A DNA stretch of 64,000 nucleotides, taken from contig NZ_VXLC01000018.1 of assembly GCF_008704205.1 (NCBI RefSeq), positions 206,167-270,166 of the forward strand. Reading direction: 5' to 3'. This DNA is from Nocardia colli (lineage in GTDB: Bacteria; Actinomycetota; Actinomycetes; Mycobacteriales; Mycobacteriaceae). The number at the start of each line of letters is the position of its first letter. Within the stretch, counting starts at the first letter, position 1. The notes beneath the pieces are model-generated. The model saw nothing but the letters and a program-made list of their open reading frames with translations, did not search any database and was not told where the DNA came from. Shown here in pieces: positions 9,173 through 17,519 of the stretch. Both the position numbers and the translations under genes were made by a program.

Positions 9173-10344
9173 ATCCCGCCTGGTTTCTGAACGAACTCGA
9201 CCAGCATCGGATCGGCTGCATCACCGGCGTGCCCTGCTCATACATCTCGGGCCTGTATTCGATGCTCGAAGACGGGACACGGCCGTACTTTCCGGCCACC
9301 TCCGAAGGCGAAGCGGTGGCGTTGGCGGCAGGCGCCTGGCTGGCCGGTTCGCGTGGCCTGGTGCTCGCGCAGAACTCGGGTCTCGGCAATATGGTCAATC
9401 CCCTGACCTCGCTCACCCAGCCGTTCGAGATCCCGGTACTGCTCGGCGTCTCGCGCCGGGGATGGCCGGCGGGCACCGACGAGCCGCAGCACGCACTGAT
9501 GGGCCGGATCACGCCGGATCTGTTGCGACTGATCGAAATTCGTACCGAAGACCTGTCCGCCGCGCAGGCTACCGCCGCCCGGCAGCTGGCCCACGCGGCC
9601 GATCGTTGCGAACAACGACTCTCGACGGCCTTCGTACTGGAAAAGGGGGTGTTCGACAACGCCGTGCCGGCCTGCGAAGTGGTTGCGCCCGAGCCACTTC
9701 CGGGCGCGGCCGGGCGCGAGTTGCGCGGCGGCCCGCGGCCGACCCGGGCCGAGGTACTCGAAAGTTGGCTCGCACTGGGCATCTCGCGCCCGACGGTCGC
9801 GACGACCGGCTATACGTCGCGGGAGCTGTACGGCCTCGACGACCGGGACAACCATTTCTATCTCGTCGGCTCGATGGGCTGTGCGCCCGCGCTCGGCGCC
9901 GGGATCGCGATCACCGGGTCGCCGGTGACCGTGCTCGACGGCGACGGCGCGCTGCTGATGCGAATGGGCTCGCTGGCCACCGTGGCCCGCCACGTCCGCA
10001 CGCCGTTTCTGCACGTGGTGCTGGACAACGGCCGCCACGAATCCACCGGCGGTCAGCGCACCAACGGGGCCGGCGTCGACTTCGCTGCGGCGGCGCTGGC
10101 CTGCGGCTACCGGGCGGCCTGGCGCTGTGACGGGCGCGACGCCGTAGCCGCCGCGCTGCGGGAAGCCGTGGCATATCAGGACGGGTGCGTGCTCGTGCAC
10201 TGCCTCGTCCGACCCGGCGTCGGGGCGAAGCCGCCCCGGCCGAAGGACCGGCTGCCCGATCTGGCGCTCCGGTTCCGCACCCACCTCACCGACCATTTCG
10301 CCGCAGCCGAAGGAGGCTCAGATGGCTATTCGGTTCGTCCGTAG
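9166..10344 (+). CDS. ppd: Phosphonopyruvate decarboxylase (set 1)
   Basis: A 392-residue thiamine-diphosphate enzyme. The TPP-binding motif starts with GDG at 259-261 and ends in the DNGRHESTGGQ stretch near 287, a hallmark of phosphonopyruvate decarboxylases; the N-terminus has GVPCSY and the central part QNSGLGNMVNP, also typical. It decarboxylates phosphonopyruvate to phosphonoacetaldehyde, pulling the unfavourable PEP mutase equilibrium. The start at 9166 follows AGGAGG and overlaps the S9 peptidase stop; much longer upstream frames are not homologous. Its paralogue lies at 36.2 kb. Confidence 0.93.
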   Translation: MLNPAWFLNELDQHRIGCITGVPCSYISGLYSMLEDGTRPYFPATSEGEAVALAAGAWLAGSRGLVLAQNSGLGNMVNPLTSLTQPFEIPVLLGVSRRGWPAGTDEPQHALMGRITPDLLRLIEIRTEDLSAAQATAARQLAHAADRCEQRLSTAFVLEKGVFDNAVPACEVVAPEPLPGAAGRELRGGPRPTRAEVLESWLALGISRPTVATTGYTSRELYGLDDRDNHFYLVGSMGCAPALGAGIAITGSPVTVLDGDGALLMRMGSLATVARHVRTPFLHVVLDNGRHESTGGQRTNGAGVDFAAAALACGYRAAWRCDGRDAVAAALREAVAYQDGCVLVHCLVRPGVGAKPPRPKDRLPDLALRFRTHLTDHFAAAEGGSDGYSVRP

Positions 10345-11545
10345 CAACGCATTACTTCTCCTCGTCCCCAAAACGGGGAGCACCTGGATCCGATCGAAGC
10401 TCGGCGAACTCGGGATCGAGGTCGAATACCTCGGCGATCCCGCGATGCGCGACCACGATCTGCTCGCGTCCTATGACCGCGCGCAGTACTCGTGCGTCGG
10501 CGCGTTCGTCCGCAGCCCGATCGAGTGGTATCGCTCGTATTGGGCCTACCGGATGGAAAAGGGCTGGCGGCCGCAATACCCGCTGGACGAGCACTGCGCG
10601 AGCGAGGACTTCGAAACCTTCATCCGGAAGGCCGTTTCCGTGCTTCCCGGGGCGCTCGGCAATATCTACCGGTCCTACGTCGGCCCGCCGGAGGCGCAGA
10701 TCGACTTCATCGGGCATCAGGAGAGACTGGCGGAAGACTTCGCGAAGTTCCTGCGCACCATCGGTGAAGATTTCGACGAATCCGTGCTGAGCCGCGGCCC
10801 GGCGGTCAACGCTACGACCACCCGCCCGGAGTATCCGGCCGAACTCGAAGAGCTCATCACGCTGTCCGAATGGGAGACGATGGAGCGCTTCGGCTATCTG
10901 CCGGACCGCCCGGACCCGATCGGGCTCGCGGAGATGCGCGCGCGCTTCCCCGAGCACGCCGACGACTACCGGTTGCTCGCGCTGTGGACCGAGCAGACCC
11001 ATTGGGCGCCGGACGACATCAAACGCAAAGCGGGGCAACCGGTTCCGGCGAGCACCCGGCATGCCCGCGCACACAGCAACTTCGCGCTGTCCGCACTGCA
11101 CAAACATGCCGACCCGGAATACGCCGAGCAGCGGTATCGGCGTGCGCTGGAACTCGACCCGCAGCACCCGCGGACGCTGTGCAACTACGCGCTGCTGGTA
11201 TGGCGGCAGCACAACGACCCGGAGGAGGCGCGCAGGCTGATGCTGCGCGCGCTGGCCGGCCGCCCGAATCATCCGTACACGCTCGGCAGGCTGGCCCGGC
11301 TCACCGATCGCGAGCTCGGCGACGCCGCTCTGGCGGAGGTGCTGTACCGGCAGAGCCTGGCCGGTAACGACGCGCAGGAGGAGGTGGCGGTCGAGCTCGC
11401 CGATCTGCTGCTCCGCCAGGGACATTCGAGCACGGCCGCGCGCCTGCTCGGCGAGCGGATCGAACGCCCGGACGCCGGTCAACTGACCCGCGTCGCACTG
11501 GCCACCACTTTGCTGCACGCACGAAAGGAACGCGAAAATGCTTGA
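10322..11545 (+). CDS. PAPS-dependent sulfotransferase with C-terminal TPR region
   Basis: A 407-residue protein. The N-terminal part has the 5'-phosphosulfate loop PKTGSTW (residues 16-22) and the 3'-phosphate-binding arginine and serine R64 and S72 in VRSPIEWYRSYW, the two PAPS motifs of sulfotransferases. From about residue 240 the chain turns into short helical repeats such as AEQRYRRALELDPQHP, which match tetratricopeptide repeats. It should move a sulfo group from PAPS to a hydroxyl or amine. The start follows GGAGG and overlaps the decarboxylase gene by 23 bases. The nearby cysD-cysNC genes supply PAPS. The acceptor is unknown. Confidence 0.82.
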   Translation: MAIRFVRSNALLLLVPKTGSTWIRSKLGELGIEVEYLGDPAMRDHDLLASYDRAQYSCVGAFVRSPIEWYRSYWAYRMEKGWRPQYPLDEHCASEDFETFIRKAVSVLPGALGNIYRSYVGPPEAQIDFIGHQERLAEDFAKFLRTIGEDFDESVLSRGPAVNATTTRPEYPAELEELITLSEWETMERFGYLPDRPDPIGLAEMRARFPEHADDYRLLALWTEQTHWAPDDIKRKAGQPVPASTRHARAHSNFALSALHKHADPEYAEQRYRRALELDPQHPRTLCNYALLVWRQHNDPEEARRLMLRALAGRPNHPYTLGRLARLTDRELGDAALAEVLYRQSLAGNDAQEEVAVELADLLLRQGHSSTAARLLGERIERPDAGQLTRVALATTLLHARKERENA

Positions 11546-12410
11546 ACAGTCACCCACCGAGATCTCGAGTGCGACCATCCTCGGCGCGGGCGTGCCCGCG
11601 GCCGGCCGGAGCGTCGCCGACGTCGTTGCCGCCGCGCGCGAGGTGCTGAACCGCCACCGCGTCTGCCTGGTCCGCGGCTTCCCCACCGAGCCGGGGAAGT
11701 ATCTCGAGTTCCTGCGCGGTTTCGGCACACCGCTGGACAACTACTCCTCGCGCAGCGAACTGGCAGACGACGATCCGCATCCACAGATCAACCGCGTCAA
11801 GTTCAAGCCGCCGGGACAGTACACGCGCAAGTCCGTGCACTACTCGGAGGGGGAGTTGCGCCCGCACTCGGCGCGGTCCTGGCGTACTCCACGGCCGGCT
11901 TGTTTCGCCATGCTGATGGTCGACCCGGGCTGGCGGGACACCGCTGAGGGCCAGCGCGGCGAATCACTGGTGCTGAGCTGGCGGCAGCTGTTCAGCCGCC
12001 TGGCCGAGCGCGACGGCGAGACCTTCGCCCGGCACTTCGATCGGCTCACCACGACGCCGATCACGTTCGCGGCCAACAACGTTCGCGAGGAGAACACCGA
12101 TATCCCGCTGTGCTACCCGCTGCCCGACGCCGCCGACGCCTACGACGTCGGTGTCCGGCTGAAGCAGGACATCACCGAGAAACTGCCCGGCCTGAAGGCG
12201 GACATCGAGGACTTCGACGCCTACGCCGAAGCCATCGATTACCTCGTCACCAACGCGGCCGACCCGGCTTTCCAAGCGGTCTTCCCGATGGATTCGGGCG
12301 ATCTGCTGCTGATCGACAACAACCGAATGGCGCACGGCCGCCGCAACATCGTCGGCACGCGGGGTGACGCGATCAACCCCCGCGAGCTGTGGAGCGTCAC
12401 CGTCGAATGA
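11538..12410 (+). CDS. TauD/TfdA-type Fe(II)/2-oxoglutarate enzyme with HSA in place of HxD
   Basis: A 290-residue cupin-fold oxygenase. The distal iron ligand H266 (MAHGRR) and the 2-oxoglutarate-binding arginine R282 (16 residues on, the TauD spacing) are present, as is the GES stretch after the first motif. The proximal motif, normally HxD or HxE, reads H110-S111-A112 in RPHSARSW. Loss of the carboxylate ligand is the signature of non-haem iron halogenases, where chloride takes its place. It may equally be an inactive or differently ligated oxygenase. The ATG overlaps the sulfotransferase stop by 8 bases. Confidence 0.8.
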   Translation: MLEQSPTEISSATILGAGVPAAGRSVADVVAAAREVLNRHRVCLVRGFPTEPGKYLEFLRGFGTPLDNYSSRSELADDDPHPQINRVKFKPPGQYTRKSVHYSEGELRPHSARSWRTPRPACFAMLMVDPGWRDTAEGQRGESLVLSWRQLFSRLAERDGETFARHFDRLTTTPITFAANNVREENTDIPLCYPLPDAADAYDVGVRLKQDITEKLPGLKADIEDFDAYAEAIDYLVTNAADPAFQAVFPMDSGDLLLIDNNRMAHGRRNIVGTRGDAINPRELWSVTVE

Positions 12411-12424
12411 ATGGAGAAAAGGCA

Positions 12425-12613
12425 ATGACCGAACAAACACCCGCCCCGGAGGATCTCGCTGCCGCGTGCGCGCGCCTGCAGGGCGAGCTCGATGCCATGC
12501 TCGGCAAGCGCGACGCCGACGCGGCGGTCGGCTCGCTCGACCAGGCCGTCGCCTCGCTCAAAGGGGTTGAGCAGCGCAATGTTTCGTCCGTCCAACTGGT
12601 AGCGCTGGACTAG
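12425..12613 (+). CDS. Small 62-residue protein of unknown function in set 1
   Basis: Starts at ATG 12425 after an AAAAGG ribosome-binding sequence, 14 bases downstream of the oxygenase stop, and ends 7 bases before the next start, so it is embedded in the operon. The chain is acidic and Ala-rich with heptad-like spacing (DLAAACARLQGELDAML), so a helical hairpin is likely, followed by a tail ending VQLVALD. It contains one Cys and no phosphopantetheine GxDS motif. It could be a helper subunit, a scaffold or a carrier peptide for the neighbouring ATP-grasp ligases; nothing decides this. Confidence 0.65.
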   Translation: MTEQTPAPEDLAAACARLQGELDAMLGKRDADAAVGSLDQAVASLKGVEQRNVSSVQLVALD

Positions 12614-12620
12614 TGCCGAG

Positions 12621-13673
12621 ATGAACGCATTGCGACCGAAGGTGGCCGGCGAGGTCGTCAAGCTGATCTGCTCGTGCGTGCGCAATGCACCGGCACTGCT
12701 CGACGGCCGGGAGAAGCTGGCCCCGGTGAATTCCGCACCGCGCGACGGCGATCTCGTCCTGGTGCGCTGCCTGGACGGCAAGGGCGCCTACGACCACGTC
12801 GAAGACGAAACCGGCGCCGCGGTGCGCCTTTACCCCGGCGACGTGTTCGTCGCGCTGCTCGGCACCCGCCGCTCCGGCACGAACCTGGTCGGCGAGGTCC
12901 CGGACCGGCCGCTGGCCACCGGAGACCGGCTGGACCTGGTCGCGCAGGGCGGGCTGGTCGCCAGCTGTGTCGCGGTGCCCGCGTACTACGGTTCGCGGGC
13001 ACTGCCGGTGGAGGTCGTCGGTTTTCCCGGCAACGGCCGGATCACGAATATCGCTGACACGCCGGTGATTCCGATCATCGACACCGGGCCGGCGCCGGTG
13101 CGCACGCCGGTGCTGTTCGTCTGCGGCACCTCCGCCGAGGTGGGCAAGACGACCCTGGTCTGTCAGCTCGCGCTCGCCGCGAAACGATGCCGGCCGGAGC
13201 TGCGCATCGCCGCGATCAAGGCGTGCGGGACCGGGCGGGCCCGCGACCGCCTGCACTATCGCGACGCGAACTACGACGTGGTCACCGATTTCGTGGACGC
13301 GGGCATGCCCTCGACCTACGGCGTCGAGGCCGGACGATTCCGGGCGATGTTGCGCACGTTGATCACTCACTGCGCCGACCGCGCCGGCCTCGTCGTCGTC
13401 GAGATCGGCGGCGACCTCCTGGAGGCCAGGGCGCCCGAGGCGCTGGAGGTCATGGCCGAACTGCAGGCCGCGTGCGTGCTGATGACCAATGACGCGATGG
13501 GCGCGTGTGACGGACTGCGGCGGCTCGACGCGCTCGGCAGCCCGCCGCTGCGGATCGGCAGCCTCAAGCAGAACACGCGCTCCCTCGCCGACCGGCTCGG
13601 TGTACCGCTGGAGACGATTCTCGAAACGGGCGATCCGGCGGCCTGTGAACGCTTGGTGGAGTTGATGGTATGA
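12621..13673 (+). CDS. P-loop NTPase, DUF1611-like
   Basis: A 350-residue protein. The N-terminal half (to about 160) is a small beta-rich domain; the C-terminal half is a P-loop domain with Walker A GTSAEVGKTT (169-178) and a Walker B-like VVVEIGGD. The layout recalls DUF1611/DgcN and the dethiobiotin-synthetase/MobB fold, which use ATP to activate carboxylates or move acyl groups. The exact reaction is not known. It sits between the 62-residue protein and the aldehyde dehydrogenase, and its stop overlaps the latter by 4 bases, so it is an integral pathway gene. Confidence 0.7.
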   Translation: MNALRPKVAGEVVKLICSCVRNAPALLDGREKLAPVNSAPRDGDLVLVRCLDGKGAYDHVEDETGAAVRLYPGDVFVALLGTRRSGTNLVGEVPDRPLATGDRLDLVAQGGLVASCVAVPAYYGSRALPVEVVGFPGNGRITNIADTPVIPIIDTGPAPVRTPVLFVCGTSAEVGKTTLVCQLALAAKRCRPELRIAAIKACGTGRARDRLHYRDANYDVVTDFVDAGMPSTYGVEAGRFRAMLRTLITHCADRAGLVVVEIGGDLLEARAPEALEVMAELQAACVLMTNDAMGACDGLRRLDALGSPPLRIGSLKQNTRSLADRLGVPLETILETGDPAACERLVELMV

Positions 13674-15121
13674 GCACTGAAGTACTGGCCGTTCGCGAGG
13701 AGGGGCCACGGATCGGCGGTAAACGGCCGGCCTGTGCCGCCGCGATCGAGGTCCGCTACCCGCATACCGGGGAGGTGATCGGGATCGTCGGGCGGGCAAC
13801 CGCCGCCGACGTCGGGCAGGCCTTGGCTTTCGCCGCGGGATTCCGGTCGACGCTCAGTCGGTATGAGCGGCATAGGATTCTGGTGCGGGCCCGGGAACTG
13901 ATCGAGGGCCGGGCGAACGAATTCGCCCGGCTGATCACCCTGGAGTCGGGCCTGTGCCTGCGCGATACCCGGCACGAGGTACGGCGCACCTGCGACGTGC
14001 TGCAGTGCGCGGCGAATCAGGTGCTCGCCGAGCGCGGCGGCGTCTATCCCGGCGATGTCACCGAAAGCGGCGGCGCGCGAAAGATTTTCACCCTCACCGA
14101 GCCGTTGCTCGGGGTGATCTGCGCGATCACGCCGTTCAACCATCCGCTGAACCAGGTGGCGCACAAGGTGGTTCCGGCGGTCGCCAGCGGCAACCGGGTG
14201 GTGCTCAAACCGTCGGAGAAGACCCCGCTTTCGGCGTTGCTATTCGCCGACACGCTCTACGCGGCCGGGCTGCCGCCGGAAATGCTCCAGGTGGTCACCG
14301 GCGACCCGGCCGATCTCGGTGCGGCGCTGCTGGACGACCCGCGGGTGAGCATGATCGCGTTCACCGGCAGCAGCACGGTCGGCAAGCGCATCGCCGACCG
14401 CGCCGGATACCGCCGGGTGATCCTCGAACTCGGCGGGATCGATCCGGCGATCGTCTGCGACGACACCGATCTGGCGGTGGCGGCCGAACTCGTCGCCCGT
14501 GGCGCGTACGGGAATTCGGGGCAGCGCTGCACCGCGATCAAGCGGGTGCTCGTGCAGGACTCCGTCGCGGCGGAGTTCACCGCGTTGCTGGTGGCGCAGA
14601 CCCGGCGCTGGCGGACCGGCGATCCGCTCGACCCGGAAACCGATATCGGCACGGTAATCGACGAGGCTTCGGCGACGCGTATCGAAGCTACCGTGGCCGG
14701 CGCGGTCCGGGCGGGCGCCGAAATCGCCTGTGGCGGAACGCGGAACGGCGCACACTACGCACCGACCGTCGTCGAGCCGGTGACGCCGGACATGTCGCTG
14801 GTCACCGAGGAGGTCTTCGGCCCGGTGGCGCCGATCGTGCGGTTCGCCGACGACGCCGAGGCCATCCGGATCGCCAACTCCTGCCGGTACGCGCTGTCGG
14901 CCAGTGTGCTCACCCGCGACCTGAACCGCGCCTTCGGTTTCGTCACCGGCTTGCACGCCGGAAACGTCAATATCGCGGAAGTGCCTGGGTACCGGCTGGA
15001 GTCGATGCCGTTCGGCGGACTCAAGGATTCAGGACTCGGAGACAAAGAAGGAGTCGTCGAGGCAATGCGGAACTACACCACCGTCAAGACCTGCTCCCTG
15101 CCCTGGCTGAGCCCGGCATGA
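13670..15121 (+). CDS. Aldehyde dehydrogenase, probable phosphonoacetaldehyde dehydrogenase (set 1)
   Basis: A 483-residue NAD(P)-dependent aldehyde dehydrogenase with the nucleophile C287 in GQRCTAIKRV, the general base Glu in LELGG and the FTGSSTVGK cofactor turn. In a cluster with PEP mutase and phosphonopyruvate decarboxylase but no alcohol dehydrogenase or AEP transaminase, the natural substrate is phosphonoacetaldehyde, giving phosphonoacetate. The assignment rests on context and on resemblance to the second cluster's enzyme at 34.8 kb. The start overlaps the previous stop (ATGA). Confidence 0.85.
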   Translation: MSTEVLAVREEGPRIGGKRPACAAAIEVRYPHTGEVIGIVGRATAADVGQALAFAAGFRSTLSRYERHRILVRARELIEGRANEFARLITLESGLCLRDTRHEVRRTCDVLQCAANQVLAERGGVYPGDVTESGGARKIFTLTEPLLGVICAITPFNHPLNQVAHKVVPAVASGNRVVLKPSEKTPLSALLFADTLYAAGLPPEMLQVVTGDPADLGAALLDDPRVSMIAFTGSSTVGKRIADRAGYRRVILELGGIDPAIVCDDTDLAVAAELVARGAYGNSGQRCTAIKRVLVQDSVAAEFTALLVAQTRRWRTGDPLDPETDIGTVIDEASATRIEATVAGAVRAGAEIACGGTRNGAHYAPTVVEPVTPDMSLVTEEVFGPVAPIVRFADDAEAIRIANSCRYALSASVLTRDLNRAFGFVTGLHAGNVNIAEVPGYRLESMPFGGLKDSGLGDKEGVVEAMRNYTTVKTCSLPWLSPA

Positions 15122-16314
15122 AAATCCTGGTGCTGCACGAGAGCAAGTTCGAGCGTATGGGTTACGCGCGGGCCTTCGACCACGACGAGCACGACGTCGT
15201 CTACGCGGGCACCGCCGACCGCCTCGGCAACATTCCGGCCGAAATCCGTTGCGGAAAGCACGAATTGACCTCCGATCGGCCGGTTGTCGATCAGCTGCGG
15301 CCGTGGATGCGCGAGCGGGCGCCGTTCGATCGGCTCTTCGCCCGGCGCGAGTTGCTGATCATGCCCGCGGCCCAGCTGCGCGAGGAGTTCGGCATCCCGG
15401 GCATGCGTCCTGCGGCGGCGCTGCGCTTCCGGGACAAGGTCGTCATGAAGGAAATCCTGGCCGCGGCGGGGATCCGGGTGCCGCGGTGGTTCCCGGCCAC
15501 GGCGCTGCCGGAACGAATTCCGTGGTCCGGCAAAGTGGTCGTCAAGCCGCGGGATGCGAATGCCAGCCGGGGGATCGTGGTCTGCGATGACTACGACAGC
15601 GCGCGCACGCTGATCGCCGAGCGTGGCCGCGAGCCCGCTTTCACCGAACGGTACGAGATCGAGGAGTATCTCGACGGACCGGTGTGCGCCATCGACGGAT
15701 TCCTGTTCCGGGGCGAGCCGGTGGCGGTACAGGTCGCTCGATACGTAGGCACCTGCTTGGACTACGAGAACGGACTGCCCTCCGGGACTGTCCAATACGA
15801 GGATGCGGACCTCGCGGCATGGGCGTGCAGGTGTGTGCGCGCCCTCGGCGGCCAGACCCTGACCTTCCACCTGGAGGCGATCCTGACCGCGCACGGCCCG
15901 GCGTTCCTGGAGGTCGCCGCGCGTGGTGGGGGCGGGCACCTCGGCGAGATGCTGTCCCGGCGCAGCGGCGTCCACCTGCACACCGTCGATATGGCCACGG
16001 ACGTGCGCGGCGAGTTGGCGACCGATCTGATCGCCGAGCCCGCGCCCCAGCTCTACTACGGCGACTTCCTGTTTCCCGGGCACGTTTATGCGGGGGCGCC
16101 GGTTTCGGTCGAGGTGCCACCGGAACTGCTCACCGATCCGATGCTGGTGACGCACCGGATTCACCCGCAAGGCGCGCCGACCACGACCGATCCCGGTTAC
16201 GAGCCTGAGCATCTCGCGTTCGCGGGCATGATCGCCGGCCCCGATCCCGACGAGCTGGAGAGCTGGCTGCGGCGCCTGTTCGCGAGCGTCACCGTGTCCA
16301 CCGGGATGTCGTGA
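15118..16314 (+). CDS. ATP-grasp ligase 1
   Basis: A 398-residue ATP-grasp enzyme. VVVKPRDANASRGI is the glycine-rich ATP lid region, EEYLDGPVCAIDG follows it, and FLEVAARGGGGHLGE carries the Mg-binding Glu and substrate Arg of L-amino-acid-ligase-type proteins. Such enzymes form an acyl phosphate from a carboxylate and join it to an amine. The ATG overlaps the dehydrogenase stop. Candidate carboxylates include phosphonoacetate or an amino acid; the sequence does not say which. Confidence 0.85.
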   Translation: MKILVLHESKFERMGYARAFDHDEHDVVYAGTADRLGNIPAEIRCGKHELTSDRPVVDQLRPWMRERAPFDRLFARRELLIMPAAQLREEFGIPGMRPAAALRFRDKVVMKEILAAAGIRVPRWFPATALPERIPWSGKVVVKPRDANASRGIVVCDDYDSARTLIAERGREPAFTERYEIEEYLDGPVCAIDGFLFRGEPVAVQVARYVGTCLDYENGLPSGTVQYEDADLAAWACRCVRALGGQTLTFHLEAILTAHGPAFLEVAARGGGGHLGEMLSRRSGVHLHTVDMATDVRGELATDLIAEPAPQLYYGDFLFPGHVYAGAPVSVEVPPELLTDPMLVTHRIHPQGAPTTTDPGYEPEHLAFAGMIAGPDPDELESWLRRLFASVTVSTGMS

Positions 16315-17519
16315 TGATCCGGCATTTCCTGCTGATCGGCGGCGCCCGCGATGTCGCACCGGTTCTCCGGGACCGGCGACCGGAGCTGCGGATCACCACG
16401 ATGGTCGCGGTGCCGCGACTGCACCGAATCCGCCACTCCGGCCTGTGCACCCGGGTCATCGCGCTCGACGACTCGGCCACCACCGCCGAATGGGTCGCGC
16501 TCGCTCGGCGCGTACACGAACTGGAGCCGATGCATGCGGTGGGCGCGTTCGGCGAATACGACCAGCATCGAGCGGCGGCGATCGCGGCCGCGCTGGGCCT
16601 GCCCTTTCACACCCCGGAGGTCATTGCCCGGGTATACGACAAAACGCTGATGCGGCAACGGCTTCGGGCGTGCGGAATCGACGACACGCCGGCTGCCGCG
16701 GTCGAAACGGCGCAGGATCTCGAGCATTTCGCCGACGAGCACGGATTGCCGCTGATCCTCAAGCCGCGCAGCGGATCCGGCAGTGAGCGCATTGTCCGGG
16801 TTTCGACCGCGGCCGAGTTGCCCGCCGCGCTGTCGCAGGTGGACGGTGACCAGTTGGTCGAGCGATATCTCGACGGCGACGAGGTCAGCGTGGAGGCGTT
16901 CTCCGAAGGGGGCGTGCATCGGATCGTCGGGATCACCCGCAAGCTCAAGGACGCCGGTTTCGTGGAGATCGGGCACGTGATCCGCGCGGCGACGGCCACG
17001 GACGAGCCGGTGGCCCGCTATGTACGCTCCGTTTTGGATGCGCTCGGGATCTCTTACGGCCCAACGCATACCGAGCTGATCCGGACGGTTGCCGGGCCGC
17101 GGATCGTGGAGACGCACACCCGTGCCGGCGGGGATCAGCTTCCGCAGTTGCTGCACGCGGCGACGGGTATCGATCTGGTCGAGCTGGCGGTGCGGCAGTC
17201 GCTGGGCGAACAGGTGCTGCCGGTACTCGACGCGATGCTCGCCGAACCCGGTCGCGCATCGCGGGCCGGCGCGATTCGATACCAGGTTCCGCCCGCCTCC
17301 GGTCGCTTGCTCCGGGTGGATCATGTCGACGAAGCCGCCGCGATGGCGGGCGTGACCGGCTGCACGCTGCTCAAGGAACCCGGCGCTCCACTGGTGGTGC
17401 CGATGCGCGACTCGGACGACCGGGTCGCCTACTGCACCTCGCTCGCCGACGATGTCGAATCCGCCGCTGCCGCAGCAGAACTGGCGGCACAGCGACTGGA
17501 AGTCGTGCTGGCGCCGTGA
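16311..17519 (+). CDS. ATP-grasp ligase 2
   Basis: A 402-residue ATP-grasp enzyme, different in sequence from its neighbour. It has LILKPRSGSGSERI for ATP binding, VERYLDGDEVSVEAF, and the catalytic IVETHTRAGGDQLPQLL segment in which the Glu/His/Arg pattern resembles BacD-type dipeptide ligases. The start is GTG 16311 or ATG 16314, both overlapping the previous stop. Two ligases in one operon point to at least two amide bonds in the product, so a small phosphonopeptide is a reasonable inference. Confidence 0.86.
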   Translation: MMIRHFLLIGGARDVAPVLRDRRPELRITTMVAVPRLHRIRHSGLCTRVIALDDSATTAEWVALARRVHELEPMHAVGAFGEYDQHRAAAIAAALGLPFHTPEVIARVYDKTLMRQRLRACGIDDTPAAAVETAQDLEHFADEHGLPLILKPRSGSGSERIVRVSTAAELPAALSQVDGDQLVERYLDGDEVSVEAFSEGGVHRIVGITRKLKDAGFVEIGHVIRAATATDEPVARYVRSVLDALGISYGPTHTELIRTVAGPRIVETHTRAGGDQLPQLLHAATGIDLVELAVRQSLGEQVLPVLDAMLAEPGRASRAGAIRYQVPPASGRLLRVDHVDEAAAMAGVTGCTLLKEPGAPLVVPMRDSDDRVAYCTSLADDVESAAAAAELAAQRLEVVLAP

